From the NCBI GenBank assembly GCA_009993605.1, contig JAACTB010000007.1:558001-622000 (forward strand): a DNA stretch of 64,000 nt, given 5' to 3'. The notes under the pieces were generated by a model that was given only the letters and a program-made list of their open reading frames with translations, did no database searches and had not been told where the DNA came from. Below, in pieces: positions 53,168 to 64,000 of this stretch (positions within the stretch are counted from its first letter, which is position 1; each line of letters begins with the position of its first letter). The DNA is from Erythrobacter sp. (GTDB lineage Bacteria; Pseudomonadota; Alphaproteobacteria; Sphingomonadales; Sphingomonadaceae). The translations under genes were made by a program, and so were the position numbers.

Positions 53168-53251
53168 GAGCGCCTGTCCCAAGATCGGAACACGCGGCTC
53201 TCGCCCGTCTGCCATCGGTACACCCCGCCCGCGGCCGAACGACACGCATGG

Positions 53252-53404
53252 GCAGGTCTCCTGGCTCCCGGATCGTCGCTCCCCCGCCGCCTTCCCGTAT
53301 CCGGAGATACAGTGGCCTATGGCGGGATCGCTCCCCGGTCACAGTTGCGGGGGCAGCCGGGGCGTTTGACCCCGTTCCCTCTTAGGCCGGCGCGAACCGG
53401 CACC
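53252..53404 (-). promoter_or_regulatory. Cobalamin riboswitch
   Basis: Read on the minus strand, the conserved blocks of the cobalamin aptamer appear in order: GGTGCCGG, AAGAGGGAA, CCGCAACTGTGA, the B12-box element GGCCACTG, GGGAAGG and the closing GAGCCAGGAGACCTGCC. The element precedes btuB by about 125 bases and should reduce expression of btuBFCD when the cofactor is plentiful. Confidence 0.97.
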
Positions 53405-53555
53405 CATGACGCTGGCGGCGCCCTTAGGCGCGGTGCGGACCCGTGGCAAGCGGCGCGTGGTTCGCATGGCCTCTGCCGCATCTTTCGCATTAGTGCTAAG
53501 GCAAGCATTGCGCTGCTATGGCGGCGGATCGGTGGATAAGGACGAATACGACTCC

Positions 53556-54716
53556 ATGACCGGGCTCGATACCGGAAGGCGACCACAAGGCTCGGCTGCG
53601 CGCGCTCGCAGGCGGCGGGCCAAGGAGCGTGCCCGCGATCGAGCGCCTGATGCACCGGGCCGCGATCCGATCTCGCGGCGCCGTATCGCGGCGGTAAGCG
53701 CGCTGCTGGTCGCGATCGCGGTGCCCGCTCTGGCGCAGCCGATTGCGTGGGACACGTTGGCCGCCCGCGCGTTCGGCCTCGATCGCGGCAAAGCCGCACC
53801 CACTCCGATGCCGTTCGAACGGCCGGGTTACAGCTTCCCCGGTTCCGCCTTCTATTATCTCGAAGAAACGCCCCGCCTGGCGCTCGATTTCGACGAATTG
53901 CGGGTCTCCGGCGACAGAGAGGGGACGGTGCAGTTCGCGGCCAGCCGCCTGCCCGCCGATGCCAGCGCCGCCGCCGCGCCTGCCTTCCAGTCGGCGGGAT
54001 CGGGCATCGACAAGGCGCGCGCGCTGCAATGCCTGTCGATGGCCGTCTATTACGAAGCGGCGAGCGAAAGCCATGCGGGCCAGGAGGCGGTGGCTCAGGT
54101 GGTTCTCAACCGCGTGGCCCACCCCGCCTATCCGAACAGCGTGTGCGGCGTCGTCTTCCAGGGGTCGGAGCGGCATACGGGGTGCCAATTCACCTTCACC
54201 TGCGACGGCAGCCTCAATCGCCGCCCGGCGGCGCGGCCCTGGGCGGTGGCGCAGTCGGTGGCGCTCGAGGCGCTGTCGGGCAAGGTGTTCGCCCCGGTCG
54301 GCACCGCGACCCATTACCATACCCATGCGGTCAATCCCTACTGGGCGAGCAGCCTCGACCTGATCGGGTCGATCGGGGCGCATCGCTTCTATCGCTGGAA
54401 GGGGCGCGCGGGGCTCGCCGATGCGTTCTCCATGAGCTATCGCGGCGGCGAACCGCTGGCCGCGCCCAAGCCGCGCCTCGCGGGCGATCCCGTCCCCTCG
54501 CTCGTGACCGAAGCGGATCGCACGATAGGGCCTCCGCTGGTGCCGGGCCGTACCCTGTCGGAGCCGCCATCCCCCGCCGAAGCCTTCGCTCCGCCACGCG
54601 AGTCCGGTCCGGTCGAAGCGCAACAGCCGCCGGTGAACGACAATTTGCCCGGCGGCGGCACGGTGAAGCCCGAATATGCGCGCAGCGGGCAGTGGATCCG
54701 CAAGCCGGGCACCTGA
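53556..54716 (+). CDS. Cell wall hydrolase, SleB type
   Basis: Predicted peptidoglycan lytic transglycosylase of 386 aa. An N-terminal basic stretch (ARRRRAKERARDR) and a hydrophobic segment (AAVSALLVAIAVPALAQ) form a signal anchor. The SleB (hydrolase_2) domain near 175-290 has CLSMAVYYEAASESHAGQEAVAQVVLNRV with catalytic Glu, VCGVVFQGS and GCQFTFTCDGS, then ATHYHTHAVNPYWASSL. The C-terminal 90 residues are Pro/Glu-rich and disordered. ATG 53556 is preferred; the frame is open to 53406. Confidence 0.92.
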   Translation: MTGLDTGRRPQGSAARARRRRAKERARDRAPDAPGRDPISRRRIAAVSALLVAIAVPALAQPIAWDTLAARAFGLDRGKAAPTPMPFERPGYSFPGSAFYYLEETPRLALDFDELRVSGDREGTVQFAASRLPADASAAAAPAFQSAGSGIDKARALQCLSMAVYYEAASESHAGQEAVAQVVLNRVAHPAYPNSVCGVVFQGSERHTGCQFTFTCDGSLNRRPAARPWAVAQSVALEALSGKVFAPVGTATHYHTHAVNPYWASSLDLIGSIGAHRFYRWKGRAGLADAFSMSYRGGEPLAAPKPRLAGDPVPSLVTEADRTIGPPLVPGRTLSEPPSPAEAFAPPRESGPVEAQQPPVNDNLPGGGTVKPEYARSGQWIRKPGT

Positions 54717-54848
54717 TCGGGACTATCGCGGAGCCGGGAATTCCGGTCCGCTAAAGACCTTTACGCGCTGGAAACCTTGCCGCGGAACAGAAGCTTAGCG
54801 ACCTGATCGTTAGAAGCACCTGGCCACAGAGCGAGGTCGCAAACCAAG

Positions 54849-55178
54849 ATGTCCCATTCCATCGCCGCCCCGATCGTCACTTCGCAAACCCTTATGGTGA
54901 GCATCGGCGCGGGAGGCCATCACCAGAGCGCGGCAAATGACAACGGATCGGCTCTTCCCGAACCCGACGCGCAGTCGGACAGGCTCTTGGCGGCGGCGCT
55001 GACCTGTCTTTCGGAACACGGCCTTCGCGCCGCGCAGGAAGCGCATGACCGGGCCGAACGCGCATTCCTGGCTGGCGAGCGGGCGAATTGCGATTGGTGG
55101 CTGGGCGTATGCAAGATGCTCGATCGCAGGCTGGCCAATGGCCTGAGCGACAAATTCGAGGCGCGCACGGCGCTTTGA
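54849..55178 (+). CDS. Small hypothetical protein, 109 aa
   Basis: Unrecognised cytosolic protein. An N-terminal low-complexity half (SIGAGGHHQSAANDNGSALPE) is followed by a helical C-terminal half (SDRLLAAALTCLSEHGLRAAQEAHDRAERAFLAGERANCDWWLGVCKMLDRRL) rich in Ala, Leu and Arg with two Cys. The helical part resembles small DNA- or protein-binding helical bundles but has no clear motif. It stands alone between the SleB-type gene and the TCA cluster. Confidence 0.62.
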   Translation: MSHSIAAPIVTSQTLMVSIGAGGHHQSAANDNGSALPEPDAQSDRLLAAALTCLSEHGLRAAQEAHDRAERAFLAGERANCDWWLGVCKMLDRRLANGLSDKFEARTAL

Positions 55179-56983
<1,805 letters not shown>

Positions 56984-56993
56984 GGGAACATCT

Positions 56994-57884
<891 letters not shown>

Positions 57885-57900
57885 GCCAGCGGGGCTGACA

Positions 57901-57925
57901 GAGCTGGCGCACGCTGCGCCGGCTC
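57901..57925 (+). other. Intercistronic hairpin between sucD and sucA
   Basis: GAGCTGGCGCA, a 3-base loop and TGCGCCGGCTC form an 11-bp stem with one G-U pair in a 64-base gap. Only two T residues follow, so it is more likely an mRNA stability or processing element than a terminator. Confidence 0.4.
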
Positions 57926-57948
57926 TTGCGGGGGCGCAGGAGATCACA

Positions 57949-60801
57949 ATGGGTAACGAGAACCAGTCCTTCATCCCCGAACTGAGCGATCAGGACGGGC
58001 CCCAGCCGGGCCCGAGCTGGGCCAATCCGAACTGGCTGGCCGAAGTCGCCGATAGCGGTGCGGATCTGGTGCAGGCGCTCGACCCGACGCAGATGAAGCT
58101 GGCGGTCCAGCAGGCCGCGAAATCGGCGGGCAAGCCGGTAGACGACAAGGCGCTCGAAAAGGCGTCGGACGATTCCAACCGCGCCATGATGCTCGTGCGC
58201 AGCTTCCGCGTGCGCGGGCATCTCGCCGCCGATCTCGACCCGCTCGGCCTCTCGCATCGCGAACTTCCCGAGGATCTGACGCTCGCCTGGCACGGGTTCG
58301 AAGGGCAGGAAGACTTGGAGGTCTTCGTCGGCGGCGTGCTCGGCTTCGGCTGGGTCACCGTGGGGGATCTCTACGACCGGCTGCGCGAAGTCTATTGCGG
58401 CGATGTCGGCCTCGAATACATGCACATCGCCGATGTGGAGGAGCGCCGCTTCCTTCAGGACCGCATCGAATCCCCCGGCGAAACGATCCAGTTCACCGAT
58501 GAAGGCAAGCGCGCCATCCTCGCCGCCGTGATCCGGGGCGAGGAGTTCGAGAAATTCCTCGCCAAAAAATATGTCGGAACCAAGCGGTTCGGCCTCGATG
58601 GCGGGGAATCGATGATTCCGGCACTGGAAGCGGTCATCAAATATGGCGGCCAGTCGGGCACGCGCGAGATCATTTACGGGATGGCCCATCGCGGCCGCTT
58701 GAACGTACTCGCGAACGTGATGGCCAAGCCTTACAAGGTCATCTTCCACGAATTTTCGGGCGGCAGCGCCAATCCCGACGATGTCGGCGGTTCGGGCGAT
58801 GTGAAATACCACCTCGGCACCAGCACCGACCGCGAATTCGACGGAATTTCGGTGCATATGTCGCTGGTCCCCAACCCTTCCCATCTCGAAGCGGTCAATC
58901 CGGTCGTGCTGGGCAAGGCGCGCGCGCAGCAGGCGATCCGCGACGATCTGAAGAAGCACGAACAGGTCCTGCCCGTGCTGATCCACGGCGATGCCGCCTT
59001 TGCGGGCCAGGGCATCGTGTGGGAATGCTTCGGCCTGTCGGGCGTGCGCGGCTACAACACCGGCGGCTGCATCCACTTCATCATCAACAACCAGATCGGC
59101 TTCACAACCAGCCCCCAATTCGCGCGGTCGAGCCCCTATCCCTCGGACGTCGCCAAGGGTGTTCAGGCGCCGATCCTGCACGTCAACGGCGACGATCCCG
59201 AAGCCGTCACCTTCGCCTGCAAGCTGGCGATCGAATACCGGCACACTTTCGGACGCGATATCGTGATCGACATGTGGTGCTATCGCCGCTTCGGCCATAA
59301 CGAAGGCGACGAGCCGAGCTTCACCCAGCCGCTGATGTACAAGGAAATCCGCCAGCACCCGAAGGTCAGCGAGCTTTACAGCACGCGCCTCAGGGACGAG
59401 GGCGTGATCGACGATGGCTATGCCGATCAGCTGCGCGGCGAATTCACCGATCGCCTCGAAGAGGATTTCGCCGCCGCCAAGGATTACGAACCCAACGAGG
59501 CGGACTGGTTCGGCGGGCGCTGGGCTGGTCTCAACAAGCCGGCCGATCCCGAAACCGCGCGCCGCAATGTCGAGACCGCGATCGAGAAGAAGCTGTTCGA
59601 CAGTCTCGGCCGCACATTGACCACGGTGCCCGACGATCTGACGATCCACAAGACTCTGGGCCGCGTCCTCAAGGCCAAGGAGGAGATGTTCTCCAGCGGC
59701 GAAGGGTTCGATTGGGCCACCGCAGAAGCGCTCGCCTTCGGCAGCCTCGTCACCGAAGGATACGGCGTGCGCCTGTCGGGACAGGATTCGGGGCGCGGCA
59801 CGTTCAGCCAGCGGCACGCCATCTGGGTCGATCAGGAAAACGAGGAGAAATACGTTCCCCTCGCCACGCTGCCGCACGGCAAGTTCGAAGTCTATGACTC
59901 GATCCTGTCCGAATACGGCGTGCTCGGCTTCGAATACGGCTTCGCCATGGCCGATCCCAAGACGCTGACGATGTGGGAAGCGCAGTTCGGCGATTTCGCC
60001 AATGGCGCGCAGATCATGATCGATCAGTTCATCGCCAGCGGCGAGGTCAAGTGGCTGCGCGCCAACGGGCTCGTGATGCTGCTGCCGCATGGATACGAGG
60101 GCCAGGGGCCGGAACACAGCTCCGCGCGCCTCGAACGCTTCCTTCAGCTGTGCGCGAACGACAACATCCAGGTCTGCAACATCACCAGCCCGGCGAATTA
60201 CTTTCACGTGCTGCGCCGCCAGATGCTGCGATCCTTCCGCAAGCCGCTCATCATCATGACGCCCAAAAGCCTGCTGCGCCATCCGCTTGCCAAGAGCGAG
60301 GCGCGCGAGTTCACCGGCGAGACGCACTTCATGCGGATCAAGTCCGACATGACCGAAATCGCGGACGAGAAGGTCAAGCGCCTCGTCCTGTGTTCGGGCA
60401 AGGTCGCCTACGATCTGATGCAGAAGCGCGACGAGGAGGGGCTGGAGGATGTCTCGATCGTCCGCATCGAGCAGCTCTACCCCTTCCCCGGCGAACCGCT
60501 GGCGATCCGCCTCGGCCGGATGCCCAACCTCGAAGAGGTGATCTGGTGCCAGGAAGAGCCCAAGAACAACGGCGCCTGGTTCTTCGTCGATCGCCTAATC
60601 GAGGATGCGCTGACCGCGTCCGGCCATCAGGGCAAGCGCCCGACCTATGCCGGGCGCGAAGTCGCCGCCTCGCCCGCGACGGGCCTCGCCAAACGGCACG
60701 AGGAGCAACAGCGCTGCCTCGTTTCGATGGCATTGGGCCTCAACGATGGCGGCGCCGCGCTGCGCGAAAAATCCCAAGACACTTCTTCCAACAAGGCCTG
60801 A
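57949..60801 (+). CDS. sucA: 2-oxoglutarate dehydrogenase E1 component
   Basis: Thiamine-pyrophosphate decarboxylase of the 2-oxoglutarate dehydrogenase complex. Motifs include MAHRGRLNVLANVMAK, HLGTSTDREFD, the ThDP region LPVLIHGDAAFAGQGIVWE with NNQIGFTTSP, and C-terminal HGYEGQGPEHSSARLERFLQ. Length is 950 aa. It is followed by sucB after 12 bases, so E1 and E2 are made together. Confidence 0.97.
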   Translation: MGNENQSFIPELSDQDGPQPGPSWANPNWLAEVADSGADLVQALDPTQMKLAVQQAAKSAGKPVDDKALEKASDDSNRAMMLVRSFRVRGHLAADLDPLGLSHRELPEDLTLAWHGFEGQEDLEVFVGGVLGFGWVTVGDLYDRLREVYCGDVGLEYMHIADVEERRFLQDRIESPGETIQFTDEGKRAILAAVIRGEEFEKFLAKKYVGTKRFGLDGGESMIPALEAVIKYGGQSGTREIIYGMAHRGRLNVLANVMAKPYKVIFHEFSGGSANPDDVGGSGDVKYHLGTSTDREFDGISVHMSLVPNPSHLEAVNPVVLGKARAQQAIRDDLKKHEQVLPVLIHGDAAFAGQGIVWECFGLSGVRGYNTGGCIHFIINNQIGFTTSPQFARSSPYPSDVAKGVQAPILHVNGDDPEAVTFACKLAIEYRHTFGRDIVIDMWCYRRFGHNEGDEPSFTQPLMYKEIRQHPKVSELYSTRLRDEGVIDDGYADQLRGEFTDRLEEDFAAAKDYEPNEADWFGGRWAGLNKPADPETARRNVETAIEKKLFDSLGRTLTTVPDDLTIHKTLGRVLKAKEEMFSSGEGFDWATAEALAFGSLVTEGYGVRLSGQDSGRGTFSQRHAIWVDQENEEKYVPLATLPHGKFEVYDSILSEYGVLGFEYGFAMADPKTLTMWEAQFGDFANGAQIMIDQFIASGEVKWLRANGLVMLLPHGYEGQGPEHSSARLERFLQLCANDNIQVCNITSPANYFHVLRRQMLRSFRKPLIIMTPKSLLRHPLAKSEAREFTGETHFMRIKSDMTEIADEKVKRLVLCSGKVAYDLMQKRDEEGLEDVSIVRIEQLYPFPGEPLAIRLGRMPNLEEVIWCQEEPKNNGAWFFVDRLIEDALTASGHQGKRPTYAGREVAASPATGLAKRHEEQQRCLVSMALGLNDGGAALREKSQDTSSNKA

Positions 60802-60813
60802 GGACCGACACGC

Positions 60814-62073
60814 ATGTCCAAGGAAATCACAGTTCCCACCCTGGGTGAATCGGTCACCGAAGGCACGATCGGCGAATGGCTGAAGAAGCCCGGCGATGCC
60901 GTCGCGGTCGACGAGCCGATCGCCAGCCTCGAAACCGACAAGGTCGCGGTCGAGGTTCCCTCCCCCGTCGCGGGCGTGATGGGCGAATTGAAGGCCGAAG
61001 TCGGCGAGACGGTCGAAGTCGGCGCGGTGATCGCCGTCATCGAAGAAGGGGGCGCGCCCGCCGCCAAGGGCGAGGAAGCGGGTCGCGCGAAGGAAGAACG
61101 CGAGGAAGGCCAGCAGGAACGCGCTGGTGATACGCCGAAGACTCAGGCAAAGGATGCACCGTCCGACGCGGTCAAGGCGCTGAACCCGGCAGTGCGCCGC
61201 GCTGTGCTCGAACACGGGCTCGATCCGTCGACCATCAAGGGCACGGGCCGCGATGGCCGCCTGACCAAGGAAGACGTCGAAGCTGCGGCGAAGGCCAAGA
61301 AGAGCGGATCGGACACCATCGCCGAGGCCGCCCCCGCGCAGGCCGCGACCGCTTCGGCACCCGCTTCCGGCGAGCGCAAGGAAGAGCGGGTCAAGATGAC
61401 CCGGATGCGCCAGACGATCGCGAAGCGGCTGAAGGGCGCGCAGGACAATGCCGCGCTGCTCACCACTTTCAACGATTGCGACATGAGCGCGGTCATCGAA
61501 GCGCGCGAGAAGTACAAGGACCTCTTCGCCAAGAAGCACGACATCAAGCTCGGCTTCATGGGCTTCTTCGCGAAGGCCGCGTGTCTCGCGCTGAAGGACG
61601 TGCCCGCCGCCAACGCCTATATCGAGGGCGACGAGATCGTCTATCACGACTATGTCGACATTTCGGTCGCGGTCAGCGCGCCCAACGGGCTGGTCGTCCC
61701 GGTCATCCGCGATGCGCAGGACAAGGGCTTTGCCCGCATCGAGAAGGACATCGCGGACTTCGGCAAGCGCGCGAAGGACGGCACGCTGACGATGGACGAC
61801 ATGAAGGGCGGCACCTTCACCATCTCGAATGGCGGCGTGTTCGGGTCGCTGATGTCGACGCCGATCATCAACCCCCCGCAGAGCGCCGTGCTCGGCCTGC
61901 ACCGGATCGAGGACCGTCCGGTCGTCGTGAACGGCGAGATCGTGATCCGCCCGATGATGTATCTGGCCCTAAGCTACGATCACCGCCTGATCGACGGACG
62001 CGAAGCCGTGACCGCGCTGAAGATCATCAAGGAAGCGATCGAGGATCCGACCCGAATGCTCATCGACCTGTGA
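60814..62073 (+). CDS. sucB: Dihydrolipoamide succinyltransferase, E2 of the 2-oxoglutarate dehydrogenase
   Basis: Core acyltransferase. The lipoyl domain has [12 protein letters not shown] with lipoyl Lys43, then a Glu/Lys/Ala-rich linker and a peripheral subunit-binding segment ([32 protein letters not shown]). The catalytic domain carries [13 protein letters not shown] with His390. Length is 419 aa. It follows sucA by 12 bases. Confidence 0.97.
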   Translation: MSKEITVPTLGESVTEGTIGEWLKKPGDAVAVDEPIASLETDKVAVEVPSPVAGVMGELKAEVGETVEVGAVIAVIEEGGAPAAKGEEAGRAKEEREEGQQERAGDTPKTQAKDAPSDAVKALNPAVRRAVLEHGLDPSTIKGTGRDGRLTKEDVEAAAKAKKSGSDTIAEAAPAQAATASAPASGERKEERVKMTRMRQTIAKRLKGAQDNAALLTTFNDCDMSAVIEAREKYKDLFAKKHDIKLGFMGFFAKAACLALKDVPAANAYIEGDEIVYHDYVDISVAVSAPNGLVVPVIRDAQDKGFARIEKDIADFGKRAKDGTLTMDDMKGGTFTISNGGVFGSLMSTPIINPPQSAVLGLHRIEDRPVVVNGEIVIRPMMYLALSYDHRLIDGREAVTALKIIKEAIEDPTRMLIDL

Positions 62074-62078
62074 TATCC

Positions 62079-62429
62079 ATGGCCGGAAATCGCATTTTCT
62101 CCAGGCTCGGCCTTCTCGCCCTGCCCCTCGCTTTGGCCGCGTGCGGCGAGGCGGGCGTCGGCGCGGGCGAGTCCGGGACGGAAGGCAGCGGCGGCCTGAC
62201 CGCACAGTTGAAGGCGCGCTGCGTCGAGCAGGTCGATGGCATGGGCGCGGGCGATTACGCCGCGGTCAGCGAACAGATCTGCGATTGCGCCAGCCGCCGC
62301 GCGCAATCCGAATTGAGCGTGGTCGATCTCGCCCAGGGCGATACCAGCGCGCTCGAAACCATCATGACGCAATGCGCCGACGAGGCACTCGGTATCGGCG
62401 CCACCACGAATAACGAGGCAGACATCTGA
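62079..62429 (+). CDS. Small unknown lipoprotein between sucB and lpd
   Basis: Protein of 116 aa. LLALPLALAAC gives a lipobox with Cys22. The soluble part has four further Cys (ARCVEQ, ICDCAS, TQCADE) and a Gly/Glu-rich linker. The pattern QxxCxCxxxxxQ suggests two helices locked by disulfides in the periplasm. I do not recognise the family. Its TGA stop overlaps the lpd ATG (TGATG), so it is translationally coupled to lpd despite an apparent envelope location. Confidence 0.75.
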   Translation: MAGNRIFSRLGLLALPLALAACGEAGVGAGESGTEGSGGLTAQLKARCVEQVDGMGAGDYAAVSEQICDCASRRAQSELSVVDLAQGDTSALETIMTQCADEALGIGATTNNEADI

Positions 62430-63847
62430 TGAGCGATACCCAATACGATTACGACGTTCTCGTCATCGGAGCGGGCCCAGGCGGATACGTCGCCGCGATC
62501 CGCGCCGCGCAATTGGGCCTTAAGACCGCGTGCGCGGAAAGCCGCGAGACGCTGGGCGGCACCTGCCTCAATGTCGGCTGCATCCCCTCGAAGGCAATGC
62601 TGCACGCAAGCGAGTTCTTCGATGCCGCCGCGAATGGCGCGATGGCCGATATGGGCATCGAGGTTTCGCCGAAACTCGATCTCGAAAAGATGCACGGCCA
62701 GCGCCGCGACGCGGTAAAGGGCCTGACCGGCGGGATCGAATTCCTGTTCAAGAAGAACAAGGTCGACTGGAAGAAAGGCCGCGCCACCTTCCAGGACGCG
62801 CACACCGTCAAAGTCGGGGACGAGACCGTCACGGCGAAGGACGTGATCATCGCCACCGGCTCTTCGGTAACGCCCCTCCCCGGCGTGGAGATCGATAACG
62901 ACAAGGGCGTCGTGGTCGACAGCACCGGGGCGCTGGAACTTCAGAAGGTCCCGCAGAAGATGGTCGTCATCGGCGGCGGCGTGATCGGGCTCGAAATGGG
63001 CTCGGTCTGGAACCGTCTCGGTGCCGAAGTCGTGGTCGTCGAATTTCTCGACCAGCTACTCCCCGGCATGGACGGCGAAGTCCGCAAGGAAGCGGGCAAG
63101 ATCTTCAAGAAGCAGGGCATGGAACTGCGCCTCTCGACCAAGGTCACCGGCGTCGAGGTAAAGGGCGACAAGGCCGTGCTGACGCTGGAGCCTGCCGCCG
63201 GCGGCGACAGCGAGACGCTGGAAGCGGATTGCGTGCTCGTTTCGATCGGACGGCGTCCCAATACGGAAGGGCTCGGCCTTGAGAACATCGGGCTCGAACC
63301 GAACAAGCGCGGCCAGATCGAAGTCGATCACGATTTCCGCACCTCGGTCGATGGAGTCTGGGCGATCGGTGACGTCGCGCCCGGCCCCATGCTCGCTCAC
63401 AAGGCTGAGGATGAAGGCATTGCCTGTGCCGAAAACATCGCGGGCCACACGGGTATCGTGAATCACGATCTCATCCCTGGCGTGGTCTACACCCTACCCG
63501 AATTCGCCGGTGTCGGCCTGACATCGGAAGAAGCGATCGAACAGGCCGGCGGTGACAAGTCCAAGGTCAAGATCGGCAAATTCCCGATGATGGCCAACAG
63601 CCGCGCCAAGACCAATCACGAGCCCGACGGCTTCGTGAAGGTCATCGCCGATGCGGAAACCGACCGCGTGCTGGGCGTCTGGGCGATCGCCACCGTTGCG
63701 GGCACCATGATCGCACAGGCGACGCAGGCGATGGAATTCGGCGCCACCAGCGAAGACATCGCCTATACCTGCCATGCGCACCCGACCCATTCGGAAGCGA
63801 TGAAGGAAGCGGCGATGGCGGTTCAGGGCAAGCCGATCCATATCTGA
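62429..63847 (+). CDS. lpd: Dihydrolipoamide dehydrogenase (E3)
   Basis: Reoxidises lipoamide with FAD and NAD. The N-terminal FAD motif VLVIGAGPGGYVAAIRAAQLG is followed by the redox disulfide Cys46 and Cys51 in GGTCLNVGCIPSK, the NAD motif VIGGGVIGLEMGS and the C-terminal catalytic His/Glu pair in HAHPTHSEAMKEA. Length is 472 aa. It is the last identified gene of the TCA cluster. Confidence 0.97.
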   Translation: MSDTQYDYDVLVIGAGPGGYVAAIRAAQLGLKTACAESRETLGGTCLNVGCIPSKAMLHASEFFDAAANGAMADMGIEVSPKLDLEKMHGQRRDAVKGLTGGIEFLFKKNKVDWKKGRATFQDAHTVKVGDETVTAKDVIIATGSSVTPLPGVEIDNDKGVVVDSTGALELQKVPQKMVVIGGGVIGLEMGSVWNRLGAEVVVVEFLDQLLPGMDGEVRKEAGKIFKKQGMELRLSTKVTGVEVKGDKAVLTLEPAAGGDSETLEADCVLVSIGRRPNTEGLGLENIGLEPNKRGQIEVDHDFRTSVDGVWAIGDVAPGPMLAHKAEDEGIACAENIAGHTGIVNHDLIPGVVYTLPEFAGVGLTSEEAIEQAGGDKSKVKIGKFPMMANSRAKTNHEPDGFVKVIADAETDRVLGVWAIATVAGTMIAQATQAMEFGATSEDIAYTCHAHPTHSEAMKEAAMAVQGKPIHI

Positions 63848-63854
63848 TCGGCGC

Positions 63855-64000
63855 ATGACGCGCCATTACGGGATGTCCCAACGGTTCCGCCTCAGCTCGG
63901 CACTGTGGGTGCCGGGCCTTGGCGGAGCGATCTTCCTGATCCTCGCCGATGCGCCGCTGACGTTCGCAGCGACCAATCTCGCCGCGCTGGCGCTCGCTCT
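63855..64000 (+). CDS. Membrane protein, partial (C-terminus off the right edge)
   Basis: The open frame from ATG 63855 (or 63873) gives a short basic N-terminus then hydrophobic sequence (LWVPGLGGAIFLILADAPLTFAATNLAALALA) with at least two helices before the window ends. It begins 8 bases after lpd. Only 48 codons are visible, so family cannot be assigned. Confidence 0.6.
   Translation, partial: MTRHYGMSQRFRLSSALWVPGLGGAIFLILADAPLTFAATNLAALALA

Noticed and set aside
57885-57948. sucC hidden between sucD and sucA or between mdh and sucD
   Set aside because: The gaps are too short (64 bases) or occupied by an unrelated signal-peptide protein, with no ATP-grasp motifs.

Overview
The window is an ordinary-looking stretch of chromosome from a high-GC alphaproteobacterium. 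It is most likely a sphingomonad of the Erythrobacter/Altererythrobacter type. Evidence for this is a class I lysyl-tRNA synthetase, a short LOV-HWE histidine kinase, an alphaproteobacterial SOS box (GTTC-N7-GTTC) in front of uvrA, and a TCA gene cluster in the order mdh / sucD / sucA / sucB / lpd. Names at genus level are inference. I saw no rRNA or tRNA gene, no insertion sequence, no prophage block and no CRISPR array. Genes are tightly packed. Many neighbours overlap by 4 bases, including convergent pairs with interlocked stop codons.

Layout. 1-3.5 kb: a large hybrid sensor kinase (MASE1-CHASE-PAS-HisKA-HATPase-REC) cut by the left edge. 3.7-14.2 kb: housekeeping and stress genes (DEAD-box helicase, MATE exporter, M28 peptidase, EttA, SlyD-like isomerase, RcnB-like Arg-rich protein, cytochrome b561, 2OG oxygenase). 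14.2-23.7 kb: LOV kinase behind lysK, an XPD/DinG-type helicase coupled to a SixA-like phosphatase, soxR with a near-perfect SoxR operator facing a VOC protein, an ArsR regulator, an AstE-like deacylase and dapA. 23.8-34.5 kb: lytic transglycosylase, greB, an IalB-like protein, an outer-membrane barrel, an rlmN-led operon, a glycine-zipper protein, and a three-gene set (pteridine-reductase-like SDR, membrane cytochrome b, molybdopterin lipoprotein). 34.6-44.4 kb: argG, rlpA, SOS-controlled uvrA, a diguanylate cyclase, a sulfotransferase-like protein, a non-phage GH24 lysozyme and thpR. 44.5-48.6 kb: an M3 peptidase and a secreted subtilisin-like protease whose propeptide is broken by a one-base frameshift. 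48.6-53.4 kb: a complete vitamin B12 uptake operon (btuB-btuF-btuC-btuD) behind a cobalamin riboswitch with a visible Shine-Dalgarno-sequestering hairpin. 53.5-64 kb: a cell wall hydrolase and the TCA-cycle operon from malate dehydrogenase to dihydrolipoyl dehydrogenase, interrupted by two small unknown secreted or lipoprotein genes. sucC is absent from the cluster.

The clearest regulatory findings are the SoxR box, the LexA box, the cobalamin riboswitch with its expression platform, and several rho-independent terminators. I did not find a dense, clearly new defence or mobile system. The best candidates for something undescribed are the pterin/molybdenum triad, the SoxR-controlled VOC gene, the unknown proteins embedded in the TCA operon, and the leader hairpin and frameshift of the subtilisin-like protease.
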